A stretch of DNA of 53,809 nucleotides from Ligilactobacillus ubinensis (GTDB lineage Bacteria > Bacillota > Bacilli > Lactobacillales > Lactobacillaceae): positions 1 through 53,809 of the forward strand of contig NZ_JAIULA010000020.1 in NCBI RefSeq assembly GCF_024160875.1. The letters are read 5' to 3'. Below are positions 25,025-33,050 of this stretch, in pieces (position 1 is the first letter of the stretch; the number at the start of each line of letters is the position of its first letter). The position numbers and the translations under genes are program-made. A model generated the notes under the pieces. That model saw nothing but the letters and a program-made list of their open reading frames with translations. It had not been told where the DNA came from and made no database searches.

Positions 25025-25294
25025 TTACCAACTTGCTTTTTTAACTCCAGGAATTTCACCTTTCAAAGTTAAGTTTCGAAAATTTATTCTAGACATTTTA
25101 AACTTGCGCATATATCCTCGTGGTCTGCCATCTAACTCATCTCTATTGTGTAACCTCACTGCTGAACTATTTCGAGGGAGCTTACTCAGTCCTTGATAGT
25201 CTCCTATTTCTTTTAAATATTTTCTTTTCTCTGCATATTTCAAAACTAAAGCTTTTTGCTTTTCAAGTTTTGCCATTTTAGATTTTTTTGCCAT
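25025..25294 (-). CDS. ribosomal protein uS14, zinc-free paralogue (RpsN2)
   Basis: 89 aa, the long C- form of uS14: no CxxC motifs, with the conserved [20 protein letters not shown] and [15 protein letters not shown] regions (quoted in parts). The zinc-containing S14 is about 61 aa. It takes the place of the zinc form on the 30S subunit when zinc is short. It is the first gene of the operon, with AAAAGGAAAAG upstream, and two Zur-like boxes flank its promoter. Confidence 0.95.
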   Translation of the reverse strand: MAKKSKMAKLEKQKALVLKYAEKRKYLKEIGDYQGLSKLPRNSSAVRLHNRDELDGRPRGYMRKFKMSRINFRNLTLKGEIPGVKKASW

Positions 25295-25320
25295 TTTATC
25301 TTTTCCTTTTCATATAAATA

Positions 25321-25331
25321 GTAATCATTAC
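25321..25331. promoter_or_regulatory. Zur-like box 1 (rpsN2 operon)
   Basis: GTAATCATTAC, the same 11-mer as at znuA. It lies just downstream of the -10 element (25339-25344) on the minus strand. Confidence 0.75.
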
Positions 25332-25338
25332 AATTAAA

Positions 25339-25367
25339 ATAATAACTCATACAAATCTTTTTGTAAA
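25339..25367 (-). promoter_or_regulatory. promoter of the zinc-free ribosomal protein operon
   Basis: TTTACA (25362-25367), a 17-bp spacer and TATTAT (25339-25344) on the minus strand. One Zur-like box lies on each side. Confidence 0.7.
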
Positions 25368-25369
25368 TG

Positions 25370-25380
25370 GTAATTATTAC
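25370..25380. promoter_or_regulatory. Zur-like box 2 (rpsN2 operon)
   Basis: GTAATTATTAC, also matching GTAATnATTAC. It lies 2 bp upstream of the -35 element. Confidence 0.7.
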
Positions 25381-25407
25381 TTTTTATTTTAAGAATAAAT
25401 AAAAAAG

Positions 25408-25525
25408 GTGAAGTGAACCCACAAGTTTGGACAACTAAATTAAGCTGCTAACTGATTGGCAAGTTCTCGGTATTGTACCGGTGACTTGCCTTTTAATTTT
25501 GTTTTAATTTTTGAGTACCCATCTC
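25408..25525 (-). mobile_element. IS3-family 3' end remnant
   Basis: On the minus strand a frame reads KIKTKLKGKSPVQYRELANQ and stops at 25440. This is the typical C-terminus of an IS3/IS150-group OrfB transposase (the KSPVQYR motif). It is followed by an end-like sequence TTGTCCAAACTTGTGGG. Only about 30 codons remain; the rest of the element is lost at the junction with the pseudogene at 25526. Confidence 0.7.
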
Positions 25526-26191
25526 TTATCGTGTGATTTTATGAATGTATCCAGTTTGTAACCAATTCTGTAACTTCTCTGCTTCAGGTAATATATCAAA
25601 TAACTTAGCATCTTTAAAATTGCGGCTCCAAGACAATTCATCAAACTGATTGTTGGCATATTTCATATAGGTTAATTTACGATAATACCTATCACCACGA
25701 CGGATAACATATTTTTCATCTAATTGCCCTTCAACGTGCTAGTCACTAATATTCAAGTTCCTAGTGATTAGGTTTTCTTCATTAATCAGATCGTTCTTCA
25801 ATTCTGTTAAGCCTGTATACTCGACGGTTTGTGATTTTTTAGTACTTGGATCTGTATAAACTGTTTCCAGAACATACATCTTGTCAGTGCTAATATTACT
25901 AAGTGATAGTTGATCACCAAGTAGATTTTCGATATCAAACTTATCCTGTTCTCGGCGAGCGCGACGGAGTAATCTTGAACCACTAAGAATTGCTAGTTTT
26001 TAATCTGAATAATCGTTGGTATCATTTTTCAGATTAAAATTAAAAATTTCATCATGCAGATTTCCACCTTTATCACTGACAACCCGCTGTGCGAAATTTT
26101 GTATATCGTTATTTCTAATGTCGTTGCTATTTCCAATTATTTTCACACCCGTTTTCTTTTGATATTGTAAATATAAAACAACACTGAGAAT
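25526..26191 (-). pseudogene. unknown gene, N-truncated with two in-frame stops
   Basis: One frame stays open for 222 codons except for TAA at 26000-26002 and TAG at 25739-25741. The N-terminal part is hydrophobic (SVVLYLQYQKKTGVKIIG); later parts read LLRRARREQDKFDIENLLG and ELSWSRNFKDAKLFDILPE. No start codon or ribosome binding site is at the 5' edge, where a TGA precedes the frame, so the beginning is missing. Both stops could arise from Gln codons by one C-to-T change. The family is not recognised; the context (IS remnants, AbiE) suggests plasmid or phage cargo. Confidence 0.65.
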
Positions 26192-26257
26192 TCAGATATT
26201 TCACCTAAAAAAGCCAAAGTATATTTCAACTTTGGGATATGGTGGAGTTTCTTCAAT

Positions 26258-27139
26258 TTATCTTTTTTTCTTGGTAACTGAATGTGCATTACCTATCATT
26301 TTTTGTTCACTATGTGACAGTTTTTCAATTGAATTTACGATCTGATCGAAATTAATGTCCCGCGCATATTGATTTTCAGGCATCGAACGATATCGATTCC
26401 ACATGGCATTAAGCTCAGGATCGACACGGATCTGTGTGAGAATTTGATGAATTTGTGGTTGTGTAAATTTCGTATGTCGTACCTCATTTGTAGCATTAAA
26501 CGAGCGTATTAAATCATGATAGTTAATTCGAAATTTTTGAGGCAGTGCATACAAGTCATAGAAGTCTTTTCCGCGACTATTGGATGTGCCACGTGATAAA
26601 ACTGTTTGTAATTTTTCTGCCAAGATTTGTTCCAAAGGATATGCTAATACATTAATTATTTTATCTTCAAACATCAATTGATGTTTGAAACGTACTGGTG
26701 ATGGAATAATCGCATCTCCAGCAGTAATATCCATACGGAATGGAACTCTCATCTTTTCAATATATGCAAATCCTCTAATTCTAAAACCCGGATAGTTTGC
26801 TACTTCCCGTGTGTTATCAATTTTGAAATCCTTAAATTCAATTCCTTCAGGGGTAGGATTTTTGAACACTTTCTCTAAAAAATCGTACATAGTTTCTATA
26901 CTATTGGCTCGGTTAATGATAGTGGTGTCTAAATCTTCTGTTGTTCTATTAGTAATACCGAGGACGGATTGTAATACATATCCTCCCTTAATTACAAGAT
27001 TCTCTTTATAGGATGATTCAGATATCTTTTCCAACAGTTTTCCTAATATAAAATCTCTTTGAATGATTGCTGGGGAAGTTCCAGTACGTTTTGCTTCTGC
27101 TTTAATCCAATCTTTTAGTTGTTTCGATGTCATTACCAT
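26258..27139 (-). CDS. AbiEii-type nucleotidyltransferase toxin
   Basis: 293 aa. The DUF1814/AbiEii signature is present: VIKGGYVLQSVLGI (the GG motif, about 47-60) followed by RTTEDLDTTI with the metal-binding Asp pair. Lys/Asp motifs follow: ILAEKLQTVLSRG and GKDFYDLYAL. AbiEii is the toxin of a type IV toxin-antitoxin abortive-infection system, a nucleotidyltransferase acting on tRNA in studied relatives. Its start overlaps the end of the AbiEi gene by 7 nt, as usual. The ORF appears intact although the neighbouring DNA is decayed. Confidence 0.9.
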   Translation of the reverse strand: MVMTSKQLKDWIKAEAKRTGTSPAIIQRDFILGKLLEKISESSYKENLVIKGGYVLQSVLGITNRTTEDLDTTIINRANSIETMYDFLEKVFKNPTPEGIEFKDFKIDNTREVANYPGFRIRGFAYIEKMRVPFRMDITAGDAIIPSPVRFKHQLMFEDKIINVLAYPLEQILAEKLQTVLSRGTSNSRGKDFYDLYALPQKFRINYHDLIRSFNATNEVRHTKFTQPQIHQILTQIRVDPELNAMWNRYRSMPENQYARDINFDQIVNSIEKLSHSEQKMIGNAHSVTKKKR

Positions 27140-27723
27140 TGTGTTTGTAACGCCTCCAAAGCCGTTTTAAGAGATTGTACTCCTCTACTCTTTGCTGAGC
27201 TTAGTTGTTGTGAGAGAAGATATGGATCAAACTTTGTTTGATAATATCCTTGCAGTGTTTCATACGCAATCTCACTACTTGGATTTTCAGACCAGAAGTC
27301 CACCAGACATCGTTCTACACTATAGCATCTCACATTGTTAAGAGATGGGGTTTTTACCACTTCAATATTTTTTTCAAACTTATCAGCTTTTACATAATGT
27401 GGAATTACTTCGTTATTAATTCGGTTAAAATGAAACCCTTGCTTGAAATACATATGATAATTAAACGGAGTATTCGTTGTAAGTTGATATAGATACAACC
27501 CAGTTTCCCCACCAAAAACGCCTTGTTTATATTTTTTCTGCCATAACACAAATGGATCTTCAAGCTGATTAGGATCGCTATATAATCCGCGCATTGGTTG
27601 ATCCAACTCGTTTTGATCAACCAAATATTTCAATGTGCTTCTCTGAAAACCAGCCTTTACCGCTTCTTGGCTAGTAAAGATTCCTCCGTTTTTGTCTAAA
27701 AAATGCTGTAGTGCACTATTCAT
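27133..27723 (-). CDS. AbiEi-type antitoxin
   Basis: About 196 aa from MNSALQHFLDKNGG. The N-terminal winged HTH (GIFTSQEAVKAGFQRSTLKYLV, in parts GIFTSQEAVKAGF and RSTLKYLVDQ, about 13-35) is followed by the AbiEi C-terminal domain (GLYSDPNQLEDPF, VERCLVDFW). In relatives it represses its own promoter and neutralises AbiEii. An upstream GTG four codons earlier is possible, but GGTGG lies 8 nt before this ATG. It forms an operon with abiEii. Confidence 0.88.
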   Translation of the reverse strand: MNSALQHFLDKNGGIFTSQEAVKAGFQRSTLKYLVDQNELDQPMRGLYSDPNQLEDPFVLWQKKYKQGVFGGETGLYLYQLTTNTPFNYHMYFKQGFHFNRINNEVIPHYVKADKFEKNIEVVKTPSLNNVRCYSVERCLVDFWSENPSSEIAYETLQGYYQTKFDPYLLSQQLSSAKSRGVQSLKTALEALQTQW

Positions 27724-27752
27724 TATTATCACCACCGTACTTATATGCTTTA

Positions 27753-27781
27753 ATTGTATAATAATAACGCAAATGTGTACA
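27753..27781 (-). promoter_or_regulatory. promoter of abiEi-abiEii
   Basis: TGTACA (27776-27781), a 17-bp spacer and TACAAT (27753-27758) on the minus strand, 30 bp before the antitoxin start. Confidence 0.55.
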
Positions 27782-27794
27782 GTAAGTTTTCTTG

Positions 27795-27868
27795 GACTCT
27801 TTAATAAGTGATACTGATGAATTAAACATTTAGTTTTTACAATAAATTGGTGTAGCTTATCTAGCTAT
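27795..27868 (-). repeat. 70-bp dispersed repeat, copy 2
   Basis: Inverted relative to copy 1 at 3784-3854 and about 85% identical over 60 bp. It lies directly upstream of the abiE promoter, and the IS256-type element begins at its far edge. Confidence 0.55.
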
Positions 27869-27928
27869 CTGGGAGTGTCAAGAAATTTGTGTAAATGAAA
27901 GTCCCTTTCCTCTGTAAAAAATAATTCG

Positions 27929-28300
27929 TTAATCGAAAAGTGATTCAAGTGTATCTTTAACTTGACCAAATCCTTTGTGAATTCTTTCAAAATTATTTTC
28001 GTTGTAATTAAGTATCTGAACCCCAATGAAATTATCTAAAGATTTTTCATTAGGAAACTGTTCCTTGGACTTAGTTTTGCGTTTTATCTTTTTATTTACT
28101 GATTTTAGGATATTGTTTGAATAAATTATTGGTCGAATAACTAATGGAAAGCTCAAAAAAGCTAGTAATTCATTCTCAATTGATTTTAACTTTTTAATTA
28201 AATTGAAGTTTGTTTTCTCCCATGTATCGTAAAAACTGTTTAATAGTTGATGTCCTGCCGTTATATCACTTACTGAGTGTAGTTGCTTAAAATTATTTGA
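27929..28300 (-). pseudogene. IS256-type transposase remnant
   Basis: A C-terminal fragment of roughly 120 codons that stops at 27929. LKSIENELLAFLSFPLVIRP and IKRKTKSKEQFPNEK match the C-terminal part of IS256-family transposases. The catalytic DDE part is missing. The 75-residue ORF from 28156 is only its end. Confidence 0.6.
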
Positions 28301-28330
28301 GATACTTTCACGATCCTTTAAGCGGACAAG

Positions 28331-28390
28331 GGAATCCCTCCATTTTGGTTTGGTTTGACGCTTTAATCATACGGGGAAGGGATTCCTTTT
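28331..28390. repeat. hairpin in the IS256 remnant
   Basis: GGGAATCCCTCC and GGAAGGGATTCC (one mismatch) are separated by about 36 nt. It may be an anti-readthrough hairpin of the IS or a rearrangement product. Confidence 0.4.
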
Positions 28391-28430
28391 TCAATAAGCT
28401 TTTTATTTACACAAACTATTTTATACTTCC

Positions 28431-28836
28431 ATTGATAATGCTAACCGTCTTTTAGCCTTTTTTTACTATTGACTTTGTTCAGCTTTTATCTCATGTTTTT
28501 TGTCTACTTATCATATCCAAAATAAATTTACACAAAAAACTCCGCAGCCGGGGAAACTACGGAGAAAAGGAGTTGTTATTACATTACTAAGTATCGGGAA
28601 AATACTTAATAAATTATAGTTTACTTTTCTTAGGGAAAGAAAAGTAGTAAATATGTTATGAAAAAAAGTTTTGTTATTGGGTATGTTTATATAGTAGTTT
28701 AAATTTGTGAACTGTTTGTGAAATTCTTTTGATATAAATAGTTGAATTTCGTGATGAAATTAAGCGTCACATGACTATTTATTGAAATAACTGTTATCTT
28801 CGCTTCTTCAAACTAATTTATCGCGCTCACTATTTA
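28431..28836. other. gene-free stretch downstream of lutC
   Basis: 406 bp. A piece TTTACACAAA at about 28530 resembles the IS256 end and may be a solo terminus. It is followed by a CTCCG...CGGAG hairpin and AAAAGGAG, but no ORF starts there. The remainder is AT-rich. Confidence 0.35.
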
Positions 28837-29535
28837 TTATAAATCTTCGACAACCACATAAGTCATATCAAGTGGTCCATGGACTCCTACTACTAAAACC
28901 ATTTCAATATCCCCTGAATTTGATGGCCCTGTAATAAAATTAATGTTCGATGTACTAAGGACTCCATTTTTTATATCTGAATCATACTTATCCATTGCTT
29001 GCCGCGTTCGTGGTACAATATCACTTTTTTTGATAATACTTAGATAGTGTGTTGGCAAAAAGTTAAACGCACGCCCTTGACCAGCAGTTGTCGCAACTGT
29101 AATTGTTCCTGACTCTGCTAATAAATAATCTGCAAATCCAACTGCTCCATCCGCTGACTGTGCTGTTTTTATATTTACCTCACGCGCTGCTTGAGGTTGC
29201 CAATATGTTGCGGCTTGTTCTTTTTGCCACTTGTCTAAATTAAATTCATTCCATTTATCGGTTGTTGGCAAAATTAAATTTTTAATTTTCTTTGCTGCTA
29301 TATATTCATCTAATAACTTTCCCAAATTCTCAGTTGTTACTTTCTTAAAATCAACTTTAACTGCTTCACTATTCTTTTGAGCAATTTCTAATAGCTCATC
29401 TTGACTTTTACCAGATAAAGTAGTTTCTGGTAGATCATTTAGAGGTTGGAAAGGATGTTCGTGCAACTGATGTCGTGGTCTCTTAGCTTTTTGAGCTAAA
29501 AAATCCAAAAACTCTTCACGATTTGCATTTCCCAT
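28837..29535 (-). CDS. lactate utilization protein LutC
   Basis: 232 aa of the LUD/YkgG family. SAVGFADYLLAESGTI-like sequence (GAVGFADYLLAESGTI, about 136-151), FLPTHYLSI and a GPSNSGDIEMVLVVGVHGP C-terminal motif are visible. With LutA and LutB it forms the iron-sulfur L-lactate oxidation complex that replaces a flavin lactate dehydrogenase and feeds pyruvate. The gene starts 2 bp after the lutB stop, so it is translated with it. No metal motif is expected in LutC. Confidence 0.93.
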   Translation of the reverse strand: MGNANREEFLDFLAQKAKRPRHQLHEHPFQPLNDLPETTLSGKSQDELLEIAQKNSEAVKVDFKKVTTENLGKLLDEYIAAKKIKNLILPTTDKWNEFNLDKWQKEQAATYWQPQAAREVNIKTAQSADGAVGFADYLLAESGTITVATTAGQGRAFNFLPTHYLSIIKKSDIVPRTRQAMDKYDSDIKNGVLSTSNINFITGPSNSGDIEMVLVVGVHGPLDMTYVVVEDL

Positions 29536-29537
29536 AA

Positions 29538-31028
29538 CTATTTCCCTCCCTTAGCAGCTTGCTCTTGCTTGTGCTTTTTGAACCAATGTCTAAAATTCTC
29601 ATGACTTTTAGCAGGCTGTGGTAAATCACGAATATCTGTCCAACCTCGAGCAAATTTGGGTACCGGTTTATGCAATTTTCCAATTCTACCAGTTTCATAT
29701 AAAAAGCCCGCTACAGAATCATGGTCATGATGCGAGACAACTTTTGAAGCTGTATTTGCGCCAAACATAGCTGATTTAAAAAGAATTGGTGAGCCTGTTC
29801 CAACTCCAATTGTTTTCATAATCGTATTAGTTAAACTATGATCAGTATGCAATTTATCCATCATCACGTGCCGGTGCTCAATTAAAAGTTCGTGCAATGG
29901 TATCCGAACAGGACAGGTTTCTGTACATGCAGCACACAAACTCGATGCATATGGCAAATCTCCGAACTCTTCATATCCATCTAAAACAGGTGAAAGAACT
30001 GCACCAATTGGTCCGGGATAAATAGAACCATAACCCTTGCCGCCAATATGCCGATAAACTGGACAAACATTTAAACACGAACCACAACGAATGCATTGCA
30101 AAACAGATTCAAACTGGGTTCCTAACGCATTTGAACGTCCATTATCAATAATAACAACATGAAAGTCATCTGGCCCATCAGATTCATCGTCTGTGCGTTT
30201 ACCACTAAATGAACAATAACTAGTTAGTTTTTGTCCAACTGCACTTCGAGAGAGCATATTATCAAGTACTTCTGCTTCTTTTAAACTAGGCACGATTCTC
30301 TCCATTCCCATCACAACAACTTGTGTTTTAGGAATAGCCATAGTCAAATCTGCATTTCCTTCATTAGTTACTAAATTAATCATCCCACTATCAGCTATCG
30401 CAAAATTACATCCTGTAACTCCCATATCAGCTTGCAAGAAATATTCGCGTAAATATTTACGTGCAAATTTAGCCATTTTTTCCGGTTCATTACTACCTGT
30501 ATAGCCAAGCTTTTCGAAAACTTTTTGGATTTGGTCGCGATTTTTATGCAAAGTTGGGAAAACAATATGTGTTGGTTCATCCCAATTATCTTCTTGTAAG
30601 ATGAATTCTGCTAAATCAGTTTCCATCACGGAAACACCTGGTAGTTTCATTAATTCTTTATCCAAATCAATCTCGGTTGAAACCATTGATTTTGATTTAA
30701 CAACCTTTTTTACCGCTTTTTTTACTGCTAAATCTTTTATATATTCAGTTGCCTCTTGATCTGTTTTAGCAAAGAAAACATGACCACCCTTTTTTTCGAC
30801 ATTATCAGCAAACTCTTCTAAGTAGTCTGGCAAATATTTAATAACATGCTGGCGAATTTGTTCACCTAAATCACGCCATTGTTCCCAATTACCAAGCTCT
30901 TTTCTGGCTGCTTCACGTTTATCCCACTGTGCATCTTGGGCTTTAGCAACTGAAGCTTGCATAAACTTATCTTTCTTAGCTTCTTCTACTCTCTCAACGA
31001 AAGGTTTAGTACTTGTAGCAATTCCCAT
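29538..31028 (-). CDS. lactate utilization iron-sulfur protein LutB
   Basis: 496 aa. The N-terminal LUD domain (about 60-300, GMINLVTNEGNADL) is followed by two ferredoxin-type [4Fe-4S] motifs, CIRCGSCLNVCPVY and CAACTETCPVRIP, near residues 310-380. The C-terminus is a short basic tail. It passes electrons from lactate within the LutABC complex. It begins 12 bp after lutA, with GGGGGTA upstream of the ATG. No neighbouring LutR regulator or lactate permease was seen. Confidence 0.95.
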   Translation of the reverse strand: MGIATSTKPFVERVEEAKKDKFMQASVAKAQDAQWDKREAARKELGNWEQWRDLGEQIRQHVIKYLPDYLEEFADNVEKKGGHVFFAKTDQEATEYIKDLAVKKAVKKVVKSKSMVSTEIDLDKELMKLPGVSVMETDLAEFILQEDNWDEPTHIVFPTLHKNRDQIQKVFEKLGYTGSNEPEKMAKFARKYLREYFLQADMGVTGCNFAIADSGMINLVTNEGNADLTMAIPKTQVVVMGMERIVPSLKEAEVLDNMLSRSAVGQKLTSYCSFSGKRTDDESDGPDDFHVVIIDNGRSNALGTQFESVLQCIRCGSCLNVCPVYRHIGGKGYGSIYPGPIGAVLSPVLDGYEEFGDLPYASSLCAACTETCPVRIPLHELLIEHRHVMMDKLHTDHSLTNTIMKTIGVGTGSPILFKSAMFGANTASKVVSHHDHDSVAGFLYETGRIGKLHKPVPKFARGWTDIRDLPQPAKSHENFRHWFKKHKQEQAAKGGK

Positions 31029-31040
31029 GATACTACCCCC

Positions 31041-31814
31041 TTATTGTTCAACCTTTTCAATATCTTTTTTATACTTAATTCGCTTAACATCAACATTGCT
31101 GTTTAACACTTCAGCAATGTGCATAATCTTAATTTTTTCACCCCTGCGGCTAAAACGTCCCCCTATATTCATCAAACATGCAGGGTCTGCACTAATTAAT
31201 ATCTCAGCTTTTGTGCTTAAAACACTGTCTACTTTTTCATCAACCATTGTCTGTGAAATTTCTGGTTCTTTAGCAGAAAAAGTGCCTCCAAAACCACAAC
31301 AGTTTTGAATGTTGGGTAATGGTGTCATTTCCAAATCCTTTACATGATCTAACAAAACAAAAGGTGCAGTTGCCTCACCTAATAATCTAGTCATATGGCA
31401 AGAACGATGATACGTGGCTTTAGCATCTAACTGCGCTCCGGCATCAACCACCCCTAAGACACGATAAAGAAACTGTGAAAACTCATATGATTTATCAGCT
31501 AATTCAGCTGCCTTTTGTGCATATTCAGGATCATCTTTTAAACTATTTTTATAACTTCGTAACATCGCAACACAAGAACCCGCTGGGCCAACTATATAAT
31601 CAGCATCTACACTCAACAAAGAATCAATTTCATTATGTAATGTCTTATCTGTTTCTTTCAAATAACCACTATTATATGTGGGTTGTCCACAACAAATTTG
31701 ATTTTCAGGTAAATAGCAATCACAACCAAACCTTTCTAGCACTTCAGTCATTGCTTGGCCGACTTTAGGAAAAAATAAATCAACGACACAAGTAGAAAAA
31801 ATAGCTACTTTCAT
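31041..31814 (-). CDS. lactate utilization protein LutA (CCG domain)
   Basis: 257 aa with two cysteine-rich CCG domains: ICCGQPTYNSG (about 41-51) and QNCCGFGGTFS (about 165-175), with the intervening CHMTRLLG. These bind Fe-S clusters in heterodisulfide-reductase-like subunits. It is the first gene of lutABC, with AGGGGAT before the ATG. Upstream (31855-31880) the minus-strand sequence TATATTGTAAAC-GATATAAT has partial dyad symmetry and could be a regulator or -10 region. Confidence 0.93.
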   Translation of the reverse strand: MKVAIFSTCVVDLFFPKVGQAMTEVLERFGCDCYLPENQICCGQPTYNSGYLKETDKTLHNEIDSLLSVDADYIVGPAGSCVAMLRSYKNSLKDDPEYAQKAAELADKSYEFSQFLYRVLGVVDAGAQLDAKATYHRSCHMTRLLGEATAPFVLLDHVKDLEMTPLPNIQNCCGFGGTFSAKEPEISQTMVDEKVDSVLSTKAEILISADPACLMNIGGRFSRRGEKIKIMHIAEVLNSNVDVKRIKYKKDIEKVEQ

Positions 31815-31985
31815 AAAACATTATCCCCTTAATTAGTAAAATTTATAGATTATATCGTTTACAATATAACACAAAAATTATCCTTTTTTTCAATTAGTGC
31901 CTTTTGTTCGAAAAAAAGAAAATTCATTTAATTTTATAAGCATTTTGGAATAACTTTTTAGATTTTTTAACATAAAAACGATTTC

Positions 31986-32013
31986 TTGCTTATTTTTGAA
32001 ATTTAATTATATA
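31986..32013 (+). promoter_or_regulatory. promoter of folT
   Basis: TTGCTT (31986-31991), a 16-bp spacer and TATATA (32008-32013), about 35 bp before the riboswitch. Confidence 0.45.
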
Positions 32014-32047
32014 CACAGCTCAGTTTTATTGGTATATTTGTCCAATA

Positions 32048-32145
32048 GGGGTAGGCACCCTTGCGTTACGGGTCAAAGGAACGGAATGTGAACTTTGACA
32101 GAACGGCTTTTGTCATAGCCGACGTTTTGTGTGCCGCATTCACCA
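32048..32145 (+). promoter_or_regulatory. THF riboswitch
   Basis: The architecture of the tetrahydrofolate aptamer is recognisable: GGTAGGCAC pairs with GTGTGCC (P2), GCGTT pairs with AACG (P3), GTCAAAG pairs with CTTTGAC (P4), and the loop GGAATGTG can pair with CATTC just after P2 (the pseudoknot). The element lies 55 bp before a folate transporter gene. It is followed by a CTCTCC segment able to pair with the GGGAGA Shine-Dalgarno, pointing to translational control. Confidence 0.75.
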
Positions 32146-32165
32146 TCACTAATATTGGTGCTTGC

Positions 32166-32190
32166 TCTCCTCTGAATATATTTAGGGAGA
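32166..32190 (+). promoter_or_regulatory. SD-sequestering hairpin of folT
   Basis: TCTCC (near 32168) pairs with GGAGA in the AGGGAGATG ribosome binding site. It is the likely expression platform of the THF riboswitch. Confidence 0.5.
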
Positions 32191-32199
32191 TGTTTTTTT

Positions 32200-32739
32200 A
32201 TGACAAAACTTACATGGAGTAGTCCAAAGCTTACTGTACGTATGTTGACAATCACTGCCATTCTAGTTGCTATTCAAGTTGTCCTAAGTAAAATTTCTAT
32301 TGGTTCTGACAGCTTGGTTAAGATTAGTTTAGGTTTTATTGCAACTGCATTGGTAGGCTATTTTTTAGGCCCTTGGCTTGGTGGAATAGCACTTGTTTTA
32401 AATGACTTAATCGCTAATACCTTGCTATCAACTGGCAGTAGTTTTTTTATTGGTTTTACTTTTTCTGCTTTCATATCCGGAATAATCGCAGGCGCTTTTT
32501 TACGGAACCAACCTTTAAGTTGGCAGCGATTGGCTATTTATGAACTAGTTCAAATACTGGTTACAAATGTTTTTTTTACCACTCTTTGGATTCATGTCTT
32601 ATATACAACACCATTTAATACTCTTTTACTTGTACGTTTGCCCAAAGAAATTATTTCTTGGCCAATCGAGACATTCGTTATTGTCGTGGTTCTCCAGGCA
32701 ATTGCAAAACATGATTTTAAATTAGATCGCGGATATTAA
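32200..32739 (+). CDS. folate ECF transporter S component FolT
   Basis: 179 aa with about six membrane helices. The N-terminal SPKLTVRMLTITAILVAIQ matches the S-component helix 1 region, and FLGPWLGGIALVLND with TGSSFFIGFTFSAFISG is typical of FolT proteins. It captures folate and joins the shared EcfAA'T module encoded elsewhere. An AGGGAG site, sequestrable by the upstream riboswitch platform, precedes the ATG. It is a single-gene unit ending in the terminator at 32792. Confidence 0.9.
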   Translation: MTKLTWSSPKLTVRMLTITAILVAIQVVLSKISIGSDSLVKISLGFIATALVGYFLGPWLGGIALVLNDLIANTLLSTGSSFFIGFTFSAFISGIIAGAFLRNQPLSWQRLAIYELVQILVTNVFFTTLWIHVLYTTPFNTLLLVRLPKEIISWPIETFVIVVVLQAIAKHDFKLDRGY

Positions 32740-32791
32740 TTTTTCTCGTTTGAGCTAAATATCTGTCCTTCTTTATTACTTTCAAGCATAC

Positions 32792-32844
32792 AAAAAGTTG
32801 ATAGTAGTGACTACGCTATACTGGTCACTATCATCAACTTTTTT
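32792..32844. terminator. bidirectional terminator after folT
   Basis: AAAAAGTTGAT.GTAGTGAC-like arms of about 20 bp (two mismatches) around a short loop, with A and T runs on opposite sides. It can stop transcription both ways between convergent folT and serA. Confidence 0.75.
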
Positions 32845-32889
32845 GTACTACAAATTTTTAGCATTTTTATCTAATTGAACGAAAAAAAT

Positions 32890-33050
32890 AGTTAGTTAGA
32901 GAATATTAACAACATAACTTGAATCCTTCAGACTTTTAGTTATCTGATTTACATCATCAAGTTCAACTATCTACTCTTGAGCGTACATTTTAGCACCAAA
33001 TATTAGAGGATAACAAAAAGTCCGGAACCTTCGTCCCGAACTCTTCAGAC
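32890..33050 (+). repeat. intergenic repeat family, member 1
   Basis: It shares ACATTTTAGCACCAAATATT, the order of several shorter blocks and a terminal AAAAAGTCCGG...CCGAACTC hairpin with 46145-46310. Both members sit between convergent genes. Confidence 0.5.

Larger units (their letters stand above)
27871..28430 (-). mobile_element. internally deleted IS256-type element
   Basis: Its ends are imperfect inverted repeats of about 26 bp sharing TTTGTGTAAAT (outer parts GGGAGTGTCAAG at 27871 and GGAAGTATAAAA at 28430). The interior carries the C-terminal third of an IS256/mutator-type transposase (KRKTKSKEQFPNEKSLDNFI near the end), while the N-terminal two thirds are gone. A long hairpin (28331-28390) lies near the left end. 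No target duplication matched between 27862-27870 and 28431-28439. It cannot transpose alone. Confidence 0.7.

Noticed and set aside
25408-28430. Complete transposon or prophage
   Set aside because: Only remnants of two transposases are present; no integrase, structural or replication genes and no matching attachment or target repeats.
27862-28439. Target-site duplication of the IS256-type element
   Set aside because: The 9 bp on the two sides do not match.
32073-32261. 62-codon minus-strand ORF opposite the THF riboswitch
   Set aside because: It overlaps the aptamer and the folT start in antisense; no ribosome binding site or family resemblance.
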